Of a stretch of DNA of 64,000 bases, positions 16,213-25,129 are shown in pieces. Position 1 is the first letter of the stretch, and every line of letters begins with the position of its first letter. A program made the position numbers and the translations under genes. The DNA comes from Parvibaculum sp963696585. Its GTDB lineage: Bacteria > Pseudomonadota > Alphaproteobacteria > Parvibaculales > Parvibaculaceae. Below the pieces are notes generated by a model that was not told the DNA's origin, did no database searches, and saw nothing but the letters and a program-made list of their open reading frames with translations. The DNA is taken from contig CAVOKW010000018.1 of the NCBI GenBank assembly GCA_963696585.1, positions 75,169 through 139,168 on the forward strand. The letters run 5' to 3'.

Positions 16213-17133
16213 ATGACCGAGCCCCTCGCCACCCCTGTCGCAGATGCCGCACCGCTCAACTGGGTGGATCGCCATGCGCCTGCCTTCATGCGGCCCTATG
16301 CGCGGCTGGCGCGGCTTGATCGCCCGATCGGCACCTGGCTCCTGCTCTGGCCCTGTCTCTGGTCGATCAGCCTTGCAACGCCGGGATTGCCTGATCTGTC
16401 TCTTGTCGCCCTGTTTGCGCTCGGCGCCATTGTCATGCGTGGTGCGGGCTGCACCTATAATGACATTGTTGATCGTGACATTGATGGTCAGGTGGCGCGA
16501 ACGCGCGCGCGTCCCCTGCCATCGGGTGATGTCCGTCTCTGGCAAGCTGTGACCTTTCTGATCGCACAATTGCTGATCGGTCTTGGCGTGCTTCTGTCGC
16601 TCAACAGCTATTCGGTCTGGCTCGGGTTTGGCTCGCTCCTGCTGATCGCGATTTATCCGTTCATGAAGCGCATCACGCATTGGCCGCAAGCGGTGCTGGG
16701 CCTTGCCTTCAACTGGGGGGCGCTGATGGGCTGGAGTGCGGTTGTCGGCCATCTCGATGCCGCACCGATCATTCTCTATGTCGGATCGGTGTTCTGGACC
16801 ATCGGCTATGACACGATCTATGCCCATCAGGACAAGGAAGATGACGCGGTGGTCGGTGTCAAATCGACAGCGCTGAAGTTTGGCGCTTCGACACCCTGCT
16901 GGCTCACGGGCTTTTACAGCGTGATGATCCTCGCCCTCGCCATCACAGGCGCGATGGCAGGACTCAATCCGGTTTTCTATGCGGGTGTGGCACTGGCGGC
17001 CTTGCATCTTGCCTGGCAGGTCTGGCGGATCGATGTCGATGATGGGGCGATGTGCCTGGCCCGCTTTCGTTCCAATCGCGATTTTGGGGCAATTGTCTTT
17101 GCCGCCGTTCTTGTCGCGCAATGGCTCGGCTAG
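16213..17133 (+). CDS. ubiA: 4-hydroxybenzoate polyprenyltransferase
   Basis: Integral membrane prenyltransferase (306 residues) that attaches the polyprenyl chain to 4-hydroxybenzoate in ubiquinone synthesis. The first Asp motif is YNDIVDRDIDGQVARTRARP, the second is YDTIYAHQDKEDD, with eight or so helices. The frame extends upstream to 16006, but that part encodes the Nudix remnant; ATG 16213 gives a normal N-terminus. Its TAG stop overlaps the TAG stop of the convergent MFS gene (shared CTAG). Confidence 0.93.
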   Translation: MTEPLATPVADAAPLNWVDRHAPAFMRPYARLARLDRPIGTWLLLWPCLWSISLATPGLPDLSLVALFALGAIVMRGAGCTYNDIVDRDIDGQVARTRARPLPSGDVRLWQAVTFLIAQLLIGLGVLLSLNSYSVWLGFGSLLLIAIYPFMKRITHWPQAVLGLAFNWGALMGWSAVVGHLDAAPIILYVGSVFWTIGYDTIYAHQDKEDDAVVGVKSTALKFGASTPCWLTGFYSVMILALAITGAMAGLNPVFYAGVALAALHLAWQVWRIDVDDGAMCLARFRSNRDFGAIVFAAVLVAQWLG

Positions 17134-18398
17134 ATCTCGACGGGCTTCACATCGGCGAGCTTGTCGACCTTGCGCAGATCGGGAAAGAGCCACATCCAGA
17201 TCGCGACAATGCCGAGCGTGCCGATGCCGCCAATGATGACGGCTGGCACGGTGCCAAACCACCCGGCTGTGAGGCCCGATTCAAACTCACCCAATTCATT
17301 TGAAGCGCCGATGAAAAGCATTTCAACCGCAGTGACACGGCCCAGCATCGCCACTGGCGTTGCCAGCGGCACAAGGGTTGAACGCACATAGACGCTCACC
17401 ATATCGGCGCTGCCCATGATGGTAAGCGCCCCGAGCGAAAGCCAGAAGTTGGTTGACAGCCCAAAGATGATGATGGTGATGCCGAAAAGCGCGATGCAGC
17501 CAAACATCAAAAGCCCGGTATGTCGCTGCGGTGGACGCGCGATAATCAGGAAATTGAGGAGCAGCGCGCCGATGGCTGGCGCGGAGCGCAACACGCCAAG
17601 GCCTTCGGGTCCGACATGCAGAATGTCCCGCGCGAAGATTGGCAAGAGGGCGACCGCGCCCCCCAGCAGCACGGCGAAAAGATCCAGCGACACGGCACCA
17701 AGCACGATGGGCGAATGCCGGATATAGGAAACACCGGCCATGACGCGCGCCAGCGTGCTGATGCCGGGATCGGCAATCACCGGCACGGGTTTTGTTTTGA
17801 TGAGCGAAAAGCTCAAGGTCATGGTGAGGAAGAGAAGGGCGCTGGCAATATAAGTCGTCGCCGGTCCGAACACATAAAGCGCACCGCCCAATGCCGGTCC
17901 CATGATGGCGCTGGATTGAAAGATCGATGAGCTGATGGCGATGGCCCGCGGGATTTGCTGCTTGGCGACGAGCAGCGGCACGAAGGAGCGCGATGCCGGC
18001 ACGGCAAAGGCACGCGCGACACCAAACACAAAGAGCGCGGCATAGAACCAGCGTACATCTGCGACGCCCCTGAGCGTCAGCACGATGAGCCAAAGTGAGC
18101 TTATCGCCTGCACCGCGCCGCCCAGGGCGACGATGAGGCGGCGATCGACGCGATCCGCGATGTCCCCGGCCGACAGGGTGAACATGATGATGGGCAGAAA
18201 CTGGGCGAGGCCGACATAGCCAAGGGCGAGCGGGCTGCTGGTCAGATTATAGACGTGCCAACCGACAGCGACCGACTGCACCATCATGCCCAGTGTGCCG
18301 ACGAAGCGGCCCAACAGGAAAAACTGGAAGTCTCGCACCCAGAAGAGATTTTCAGGCCGTGTGAGATCGCGGCCCGCCGATGGAGAATCATTATTCAT
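17130..18398 (-). CDS. MFS transporter (EntS/MFS_3-like)
   Basis: A 422-residue protein with about twelve transmembrane helices. The start of helix 1 (FQFFLLGRFVGTLGMMVQSVAVGWHVYNLT) and the motif-A-like loop GDIADRVDRR are typical of the MFS_3 group, which includes enterobactin and multidrug exporters. The substrate is unknown. It is divergent from the TetR gene, which could regulate it through the shared 186-bp spacer. Confidence 0.88.
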   Translation of the reverse strand: MNNDSPSAGRDLTRPENLFWVRDFQFFLLGRFVGTLGMMVQSVAVGWHVYNLTSSPLALGYVGLAQFLPIIMFTLSAGDIADRVDRRLIVALGGAVQAISSLWLIVLTLRGVADVRWFYAALFVFGVARAFAVPASRSFVPLLVAKQQIPRAIAISSSIFQSSAIMGPALGGALYVFGPATTYIASALLFLTMTLSFSLIKTKPVPVIADPGISTLARVMAGVSYIRHSPIVLGAVSLDLFAVLLGGAVALLPIFARDILHVGPEGLGVLRSAPAIGALLLNFLIIARPPQRHTGLLMFGCIALFGITIIIFGLSTNFWLSLGALTIMGSADMVSVYVRSTLVPLATPVAMLGRVTAVEMLFIGASNELGEFESGLTAGWFGTVPAVIIGGIGTLGIVAIWMWLFPDLRKVDKLADVKPVEI

Positions 18399-18479
18399 TT
18401 TTTGCTCTGCGGTCCTGCCCGCTTGCGGTCATTTATGGCTGATTTCAATTCGTTTGTCCTGAGATTTGTCCTGAGATTT

Positions 18480-18506
18480 TTCATTTCACGACCGCAATGA
18501 AGTGAA
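18480..18506. promoter_or_regulatory. Inverted repeat between the MFS gene and tetR
   Basis: TTCATTTCA and TGAAGTGAA (one mismatch) face each other across 9 bp. The half-sites resemble those of the TGAA-N6-TTCA boxes 40 bp further on, so it may bind the same TetR protein. Just upstream TTTGTCCTGAGA occurs twice in tandem (about 18453-18477). Confidence 0.35.
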
Positions 18507-18546
18507 CTTTGATCCATAATATCGAATCCCGCTTGACGAAGAGATG

Positions 18547-18579
18547 TGAATTTGGTTTCATCCTGTGAACAGGAGTTCA
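18547..18579. promoter_or_regulatory. Two TGAA-N6-TTCA boxes upstream of tetR
   Basis: Box A spans 18547-18560 and box B 18566-18579; the centres are 19 bp apart, about two helical turns. Box B overlaps the Shine-Dalgarno AGGAG of the TetR gene. Inverted repeats of this size and position are typical autoregulatory operators of TetR proteins. The same pattern recurs twice at 29324-29360. Confidence 0.55.
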
Positions 18580-18584
18580 TATCA

Positions 18585-19238
18585 ATGGCCTATCGACGTA
18601 CCGATCAGATCACAGCCCGTCTCGCCCAAAACCGCCGCGACATACTGAATGCCGCCCGCGAGATTGTGGCCAAGAACGGTTTTGGCGCCGCACAGATGAG
18701 CGAAGTGGCCAAGCGGGCAGGCGTCGCGACCGGTACGCTTTATCGCTATTTCGCCTCCAAGGAAGAAATCTGTCGGCAGGTCTTTCGCGAGGTCTCCGCC
18801 CGCGAGATGAATATTCTGGCGGGCATTGCCGCGGGTGACGCTCCTGCCAGCGAGCGTCTGGAAAAAGTGCTGACGAGTTTTGCCGGTCGCGCCATTCAGG
18901 GACGGCGACTGGCCTATGCGCTTCTCGCCGAGCCGGTCGATCAGGGGCTGACCGAGGAGCGGGCCAGATTTCGTCGCACGCATGCCGAAATCTTCGCCAG
19001 TATCGTCGAAGACGGGGTTACCAGCGGAGAATTTGCGCCCTGCGACACACGCCTCATTGCCGCCTGCATGGCGGGTGCCATTCCCACGGCCCTGATCGGA
19101 CCGCTGGCCCCGGACTCTGACGACCTTGACGAAAACGCGGATCGGATCGTCAATGAGATCGTCAATTTCTGTTTTTCAGGCATCACAAGAGCCGCTCAAC
19201 GGCCCGCACGGCAACAGGACGAAAGGACGGCGCCATGA
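18585..19238 (+). CDS. TetR/AcrR family transcriptional regulator
   Basis: A 217-residue regulator with the N-terminal helix-turn-helix MSEVAKRAGVATGTLYRYF (about residues 35-55) and a variable ligand domain. ATG 18585 is 9 bp after AGGAG. The stop overlaps the desaturase start (ATGA), so the two genes form one translationally coupled unit. By context it is likely a lipid-responsive repressor of the desaturase, as DesT is in Pseudomonas, but the ligand is unknown. Confidence 0.92.
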   Translation: MAYRRTDQITARLAQNRRDILNAAREIVAKNGFGAAQMSEVAKRAGVATGTLYRYFASKEEICRQVFREVSAREMNILAGIAAGDAPASERLEKVLTSFAGRAIQGRRLAYALLAEPVDQGLTEERARFRRTHAEIFASIVEDGVTSGEFAPCDTRLIAACMAGAIPTALIGPLAPDSDDLDENADRIVNEIVNFCFSGITRAAQRPARQQDERTAP

Positions 19239-20245
19239 GCACCGCTTCGACACTATTGAGCCCCTCCCAACTGGCGCTGGTGCGCGAGCGCTCAGACCTG
19301 CGCGGTATTTCTGTTGTGGCGCACGCCTGGATTGTCATATTCGGCAGCATGGCGGTTGTGGCGGCCTTTCCCAATCCGGTAACCTATATCGCGGCAATCG
19401 CCATCATTGGCGCCAGGCAGCTTGGTCTTGCGATCCTCATGCATGATGGCGCGCATGGCATTCTGACGCGCAATCTCAGGCTCAATAATTTTCTCAGCCA
19501 GTGGCTTTGTGCTTACCCGATGCTCGCCGAAACAGGTGCTTATCGTCGCTATCATCTGAAGCATCACGCCCATACACAGCAGCCCGAAGACCCTGACCTC
19601 ATTTTGTCGGCGCCCTTCCCGATCACGCGCAAAAGTTTTCGGCGCAAGATGATCCGCGATCTGACAGGCCAGACCGGCTATCAGCAGCGCAAGGCGCAGA
19701 TCGCTAATGCCTGGGGGCGCGGTGACCTCAGCCTCGCCCGGCATGTCGCGCATTACTGGCAGAAGCTCGGGCGGGCCACGGCCTTTCAGCTCGGCCTCTT
19801 TGCGCTGCTGGCGCTGGCGGGTCACTGGACGTTCTTTTTCACGCTCTGGCTTTTGCCGATGTTGACCTGGCAGCAGGCAATCACGCGCATTCGCAACATT
19901 GCCGAACATGCGATGGTTGATGCCAATGACCCCTTTCGCAATGCCCGCACCACGCAGGCCAATTTCCTTGAACGGGTTTTCATTGCCCCTTACTGGGTCA
20001 ATTATCACGTCGAACATCATCTGATGATGTGGGTGCCCTGCTACAATCTGCCGATGGCGCGGCGCTTTCTGATTGCCAATGGCTATGGCGAGCGCATTGA
20101 GAGCAAACCCGGCTATGTGGCGGTGCTGCGGATGGCGACGTCCAAGCCGGATGATCAGGACCGGCCCGGAGAGCTCGTGCACAATGCCCGGCGCCGCGTG
20201 GTTGGCAATTTCAATGAGGGCTTCTCGAAACCGGATGCTGCCTGA
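19235..20245 (+). CDS. Fatty acid desaturase (membrane di-iron type)
   Basis: A 336-residue membrane enzyme with the three histidine boxes of the desaturase/hydroxylase family: HDGAH at His70, HLKHHAH at His107, and HVEHH at His258. Hydrophobic pairs flank the boxes. Such enzymes introduce double bonds into membrane acyl chains using O2; regiospecificity cannot be read from sequence. The gene overlaps tetR by four bases. Confidence 0.9.
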   Translation: MSTASTLLSPSQLALVRERSDLRGISVVAHAWIVIFGSMAVVAAFPNPVTYIAAIAIIGARQLGLAILMHDGAHGILTRNLRLNNFLSQWLCAYPMLAETGAYRRYHLKHHAHTQQPEDPDLILSAPFPITRKSFRRKMIRDLTGQTGYQQRKAQIANAWGRGDLSLARHVAHYWQKLGRATAFQLGLFALLALAGHWTFFFTLWLLPMLTWQQAITRIRNIAEHAMVDANDPFRNARTTQANFLERVFIAPYWVNYHVEHHLMMWVPCYNLPMARRFLIANGYGERIESKPGYVAVLRMATSKPDDQDRPGELVHNARRRVVGNFNEGFSKPDAA

Positions 20246-20423
20246 CCAACGAGCCCCGTCCTGATCAAGAAAACTGGCTGAAATCAGCCAATATTCGATT
20301 CTCCTTAATTTCATTCCGCGCAATGGAACATTAAACAGTTTGCCATAGGGTTGCCTATGGTGGGCGGGGAAAACCCTTGCCCTGGGCAATCGTCCGGCAA
20401 GAATGCCGGGCAGGGAAAAGCAT

Positions 20424-22406
20424 ATGACGGCTCCCCAGAAATCGGGACACATGCCGCAGGGCGATTTGGACAGCGTTGATGACGCTGCCAATATCCGGCT
20501 CTACCGCGCACTTGTCGAGCATTCGGGCGACATCCTCACCGTGCTTCGTCCCGACCGTACCATCTCGTTTCAAAGTCCCTCCATTCAACAAATCCTGGGT
20601 CACGATCCGGCTGTCCTGCTGGGTCAAGATTTGGCGGGCTATATACATCCGGCAGATCGTGACCGTGTGCTGCATCTGATTGATGCATGCCATCATTTGC
20701 TGGAATGGCTTAACTGTCCCGCCTTCCGTCTGTCGCATCAGGATGGCAGCTGGCGCTGGTTTGAAGGCCGCGTTCGCAATCTGCTGAGTGACCCTGATGT
20801 GGCGGGCATCCTTTGTTCGATCCGCGATATCACGCATGTCCATCGTCTGGAGCATCAGCTTCAGGAGGCAGAGGAACTGGCGCGCTTTGGTCACTGGCGC
20901 TGGGTCAAGGGCGAGCCCGCTCCAAGCTGGTCCTCGGGCGTGGCGCGCATTCTCAATCGCGATGCTGAAGAACTGCCGACCGGGGGCGACTGGTATCTTG
21001 ATCTCATTCATCCCGATGATTGCGATGTGTTGCTGTCGAAGTTTCTTGATGCCTTTGAAACACATGAGCCGGTCAACAGCGTCACGCGGTTTCTCTCGGG
21101 GGATGGCAGCTATCGCTACATCAAAACCCATGCCTATGCCGAACTGGACGCCAAGAACGAAGTTGGCGCCCTGATCGGTCTTGCCGAAGATGTGACGCAG
21201 GAAATTGAAACGGAACGCGCGCGTCAGGCGAGCGAAGCCAAATATCGTCTGATGGCGGAAGAAGCCTCGGATATCGTGACGCAGTATGATCTGAATGGTC
21301 GTGTGGTTTTCATTTCAGATGCCGTGAGCGATGTTCTGGGACGAATGCCGGAAGAGTTCATCGGCAGGGAGCTTTGCTACGAGATCATTCATCCCGATGA
21401 TGCTCCGCTGTTAAGCGACATTCTGGAAGAACTTTTCCGGTATGGCGGCGTGAAGCGACTGGACTATAGATGCCAGCATGCTGACGGCCACTATGTCTGG
21501 ATGGAAACGACGCTTCGGGCGGTCTCCGATCCCCAGACAGGGTCGGTGAAAGATATTCTTGGCATTTCGCGCGATCTGACCGAGCGCAAGCAACATGAAT
21601 TCGAACTCATGGAAGCGCGTGAGCGGGCCGAAGAAGCCAGCCGCACCAAGTCACAATTTCTGGCCAATATGAGCCATGAACTGCGCACGCCACTGAATGC
21701 CATTATCGGCTTTTCAGAAATCCTGCGGTTGCAGATGTTTGGTGATCTTGGCCATTCACGCTATCTCGAATATGCCCATCTCATCAATGAGAGTGGCGGC
21801 CTGTTGCTTGATCTCATCAGCGACATTCTCGACATGTCGAAGATCGAAGCCGGCAAATTCGAACTGCATATGGAAATCTTCAGCGTAGATGAAGCTGTTG
21901 AATCCTGTTTGCGACTGGTACGCGGACGTGCCGATGACAATGGCCTGCACCTCACACGCAGCAATCCGAAAGACCATAAAGACTTCAAGATCATTGCCGA
22001 TCAGCGCGCCCTGAAACAGATCCTGCTCAACCTGCTCTCCAATGCCATCAAGTTCACGCCCAGCGGTGGCCGTGTGGAACTGAGCATTGAACATCGCGAC
22101 GGCATGGTGACATTCCGTGTCACGGATACTGGCAGGGGCATTCCAGCCGATCAGATGTCCCGGCTCGGCCGCCCCTTTGAACAGATCATGGGCGATTCAG
22201 CGCTTGCCAAGCAGGGCACCGGTCTTGGCCTTGCCCTGGTTCGCTCGCTTAGCGAATTGCATGGCGGCAGTTTCTGCCTTGAGAGCGAGCTGGGTCAGGG
22301 TACTTGCGTCAGTGTGACCATTCCCGATGGCCATGCCGATGCGCTGCGCAAGGCAGAGCGTGAAATCAATCCCGAATTGCAATGGGGCCTCACGGTCGGT
22401 GACTGA
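20424..22406 (+). CDS. Multi-PAS sensor histidine kinase
   Basis: A soluble 660-residue kinase without membrane segments. Three PAS domains (about residues 20-130, 140-260, 275-400) precede a HisKA domain with NMSHELRTPLNAIIGFSEI (phosphorylated His418) and an intact HATPase domain (N box LLNLLSNAIKFT, G1 DTGRGI, G2 GTGLGLAL). The dimerisation region with DILDMSKIEAGKFEL resembles PdhS/PleC-type kinases of the alphaproteobacterial cell-cycle network. No receiver domain is attached and no response regulator is adjacent. ATG 20424 is preferred (AGGGAAAAG upstream) over ATG 20403. Confidence 0.9.
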   Translation: MTAPQKSGHMPQGDLDSVDDAANIRLYRALVEHSGDILTVLRPDRTISFQSPSIQQILGHDPAVLLGQDLAGYIHPADRDRVLHLIDACHHLLEWLNCPAFRLSHQDGSWRWFEGRVRNLLSDPDVAGILCSIRDITHVHRLEHQLQEAEELARFGHWRWVKGEPAPSWSSGVARILNRDAEELPTGGDWYLDLIHPDDCDVLLSKFLDAFETHEPVNSVTRFLSGDGSYRYIKTHAYAELDAKNEVGALIGLAEDVTQEIETERARQASEAKYRLMAEEASDIVTQYDLNGRVVFISDAVSDVLGRMPEEFIGRELCYEIIHPDDAPLLSDILEELFRYGGVKRLDYRCQHADGHYVWMETTLRAVSDPQTGSVKDILGISRDLTERKQHEFELMEARERAEEASRTKSQFLANMSHELRTPLNAIIGFSEILRLQMFGDLGHSRYLEYAHLINESGGLLLDLISDILDMSKIEAGKFELHMEIFSVDEAVESCLRLVRGRADDNGLHLTRSNPKDHKDFKIIADQRALKQILLNLLSNAIKFTPSGGRVELSIEHRDGMVTFRVTDTGRGIPADQMSRLGRPFEQIMGDSALAKQGTGLGLALVRSLSELHGGSFCLESELGQGTCVSVTIPDGHADALRKAEREINPELQWGLTVGD

Positions 22407-22409
22407 GCG

Positions 22410-23057
22410 TCAGCCACCCGCCATCATTTTACGCAGCGTCGCATCAACTTCCGCCAGCACACGCCCGACATGGGGATCCTTCTGGATGCCGACAAAATAA
22501 GCCTGGGTGTCGGGATAGGCTTTCAGCGGTGTGGCATTGCCGAACATCGGCCCGATCTGCTCGAAGAAAAACAAAACGGGCGCCAGAGCGCAATCGGCAA
22601 GCGAAAGCTGCTGACCCACGGCATAGGGTGATCCATCCAGATAGCTGTCGAGCCAGCCCATTGCCTCGTGCAGCTCTGCCATTTGTGTATCAACGATCGA
22701 CTGGTCACGACCAACCGGACTGATCTGACCGAAAAGTTCCCCCATCGGATACATGATGTAAAGATCGCAGATGCGGGCCAGCACGCGCATCCGGGCGCAT
22801 ATCAACGGGTCGCGGGGGCGCAGGGAGGGCAGCGTCCCAATGTCCTCCAGATATTCATTGATGACTTCAGATTCGGGAACGACATTTCCGTCATGCACGA
22901 AGGTTGGCAGCTTGGCCAATGGAGAGGCCGCCTCCAACTCGCCCGCCACCCTGTCGACAGGTTGAATACGCTCGACATCCAGATTCTTGGCATAGAGTGC
23001 GATACGAACACGCGCCGCGTAAGGCGACAGCGGTGAATCATACATTTTCATCGTCAT
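22410..23057 (-). CDS. Glutathione S-transferase family protein
   Basis: A 215-residue protein with an N-terminal thioredoxin fold (MYDSPLSPYAARVRIAL, the SPYA serine/tyrosine region near residue 10; PESEVINEYLED binds the glutathione gamma-glutamyl part) and an all-helical C-terminal domain. The exact substrate is unknown. It is convergent with the histidine kinase, separated by 3 bp. Confidence 0.88.
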   Translation of the reverse strand: MTMKMYDSPLSPYAARVRIALYAKNLDVERIQPVDRVAGELEAASPLAKLPTFVHDGNVVPESEVINEYLEDIGTLPSLRPRDPLICARMRVLARICDLYIMYPMGELFGQISPVGRDQSIVDTQMAELHEAMGWLDSYLDGSPYAVGQQLSLADCALAPVLFFFEQIGPMFGNATPLKAYPDTQAYFVGIQKDPHVGRVLAEVDATLRKMMAGG

Positions 23058-23200
23058 CTGAATGTTCCTGCTCCCTGACCTTGAACCGGCTGTCGATTTT
23101 CTGCCGGAGTCACAGTGCCGCGCGAGGCGGCCAAACGCAAGAACGGCCGACCCTCGAAAGAGCCGACCGTCCTGTCATTTTGTCAAAAACAACAAGTCTC

Positions 23201-24442
23201 TCACTCAGCGGCAGCGCGCTTGGCGAGTTCCCTATACTTCTTGAATTCGATCTGCGCGATCGTGCGGTTATGGACTTCATCGGGACCATCGGCCAGACGC
23301 AGGGTGCGAATGCCCGAATACATTTTGGCCAGACCGAAGTCGCTGGTCACACCGCCACCGCCATGGGCCTGAATGGCATCGTCGATGACGCGAAGCGCCA
23401 TGCGCGGTGCCGCCACCTTGATCATGGCGATTTCGGTGCGGGCAACCTTGTTGCCGACCGTGTCCATCATGTAAGCCGCCTTGAGTGTGAGCAGGCGGCA
23501 CATCTCGATTTCGGTGCGGGCTTCAGCAACGCGCTGTTCCCAGACCGAGTGATCGGCGATGCGCTTGCCAAAGGCAACGCGTGTCAGCAGGCGTTCGCAC
23601 ATCTTTTCAAGGGCGCGTTCGGCCACGCCAATGGTGCGCATGCAGTGATGAATGCGGCCAGGCCCCAAGCGACCCTGAGAGATTTCAAAACCACGCCCTT
23701 CACCCAGCAGCAGGTTTTCGGCCGGCACCTTGACATTGTCGAGAATGACTTCGGCGTGGCCATGTGGCGCGTCGTCGTAACCGAAAACCGGCAACATGCG
23801 CACGATCTTGACACCAGGCGCATCGAGCGGCACGAGGATCTGCGATTGCTGGCGATAGGTTTCGGCTTCCGGATCGGTCTTGCCCATGACAATCGCGATC
23901 TTGCAGCGCGGATCGCCCACGCCTGAAGACCACCACTTGCGACCATTGATCACGTAATGATCGCCCTGACGTTCGATCCGTGTGCTGATGTTTGTCGCAT
24001 CGGATGAGGCAACATCGGGTTCTGTCATGAGGAAGGCGGAGCGGATCTTGCCCGCCAGAAGCGGTTCAAGATATTCGCGCTTGTGGCGTTCATTGCCGTA
24101 GCGTTCCAGCACTTCCATATTGCCGGTGTCCGGTGCGGCGCAATTGAACACTTCGGGAGACCAGCCCACGCGGCCCATGATTTCGCAGAGCGAGGCATAT
24201 TCGAGATTTGTCAGGCCGCCGCCGCGTTCCGATTCAGGCAGGAAAAGATTCCACAAGCCGTCGGCCTGCGCCTTCAGCTTCAGATCTTCAATGATCTGGG
24301 GCACCTGCCAGGGATTGCCGGCCTTGCGGAAAGCGGCCATCTGGTCGTCATAGGTTTTTTCATTGGGATAGACATAAGCATCCATGAACCGGTTCAGCCG
24401 GGCCATGAGTTCCTTTGTCTTTTCTGAATGATCGAAATTCAT
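23201..24442 (-). CDS. Acyl-CoA dehydrogenase (ACAD10/11-like)
   Basis: A 413-residue flavoenzyme. FLMTEPDVASSDATN and the C-terminal IQAHGGGGVTSDF with LADGPDEVHNRTIA match the ACAD10/ACAD11/LvaC branch, in which the catalytic residue lies in the DGPDEVH region rather than at the usual glutamate. In this branch the substrate can be a phosphorylated 4-hydroxyacyl-CoA made by an APH-type kinase; such a kinase gene lies at 47305-48396 in this window. A standard straight-chain or branched acyl-CoA role is also possible. Confidence 0.9.
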   Translation of the reverse strand: MNFDHSEKTKELMARLNRFMDAYVYPNEKTYDDQMAAFRKAGNPWQVPQIIEDLKLKAQADGLWNLFLPESERGGGLTNLEYASLCEIMGRVGWSPEVFNCAAPDTGNMEVLERYGNERHKREYLEPLLAGKIRSAFLMTEPDVASSDATNISTRIERQGDHYVINGRKWWSSGVGDPRCKIAIVMGKTDPEAETYRQQSQILVPLDAPGVKIVRMLPVFGYDDAPHGHAEVILDNVKVPAENLLLGEGRGFEISQGRLGPGRIHHCMRTIGVAERALEKMCERLLTRVAFGKRIADHSVWEQRVAEARTEIEMCRLLTLKAAYMMDTVGNKVARTEIAMIKVAAPRMALRVIDDAIQAHGGGGVTSDFGLAKMYSGIRTLRLADGPDEVHNRTIAQIEFKKYRELAKRAAAE

Positions 24443-24550
24443 CGAAGTTCTCCCGTTTTTTTAGAGGGCATTTGTCAGCCCTTCTTAATGTCGGATGCAG
24501 GCACTCTAGCCCGTCAGGCGACATGAATCTCGACAAAAAGGGGCGAGCGT

Positions 24551-25039
24551 TCAGTCCGCCTGACGGCGGGCCGTAAAAAATTGTCGCAGCAAGTTGGCTG
24601 AACGCTGCTCGCCGATGCCGCCATAGACTTCCGGTTTGTGGTGGCAGGTTGGCTGCGCATAGAGCCTCGGGCCATGATCCACGCCGCCACCCTTTTCGTC
24701 ACTGGCTCCATAATAAAGCCTGCGGATGCGGGCAAAACTGATGGCCGTTGCGCACATGGGGCAGGGTTCCAACGTGACATAGAGATCGCAACCGATCAGT
24801 CGCTCACTGCCCAGCAAAGCGGTCGCCTGGCGGATTGCCAGCATTTCGGCATGGGCTGTCGGGTCACGCAGCTCCAAAGTACGATTGCCGGCAGCGGCGA
24901 TTACCTGACCGGATAGGTCAAGGATTACGGCACCTACAGGCACTTCACCCCGGGCGGCGGCGGCTTCAGCCTCGGCATAGGCCCGATCCATGGGGCTGGC
25001 CTTTTCCGGGCCTGATGATGGTTTTGCGATCTCATCCAT
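24551..25039 (-). CDS. tadA: tRNA-specific adenosine deaminase
   Basis: Makes inosine at the wobble position of tRNA-Arg(ACG). Zinc ligands are in TAHAEMLAI and EPCPMCA, with the catalytic Glu in HAE, and GEVPVGAVI opens the domain. ATG 25039 gives 162 residues; ATG 24991 (MDRAYAEAE, preceded by GGAAAAGG) gives the more usual 146 and is a real alternative. The long frame upstream to 25879 is antisense to the neighbouring pseudouridine synthase. Divergent from that gene by 90 bp. Confidence 0.93.
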   Translation of the reverse strand: MDEIAKPSSGPEKASPMDRAYAEAEAAAARGEVPVGAVILDLSGQVIAAAGNRTLELRDPTAHAEMLAIRQATALLGSERLIGCDLYVTLEPCPMCATAISFARIRRLYYGASDEKGGGVDHGPRLYAQPTCHHKPEVYGGIGEQRSANLLRQFFTARRQAD

Positions 25040-25129
25040 GGCCGGACCCTGCCTTTGCCGGGACCCTTGCGTCAAGCCGGGTGTTGATGGCCGCTTTCGC
25101 CGCGGCCTGCCCCCTGATAAAGAGAGGGC

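Noticed and set aside
20275..20290. Hairpin after the desaturase gene as a terminator
   Set aside because: A 6-7 bp stem is present, but no T tract follows, so support is too weak.
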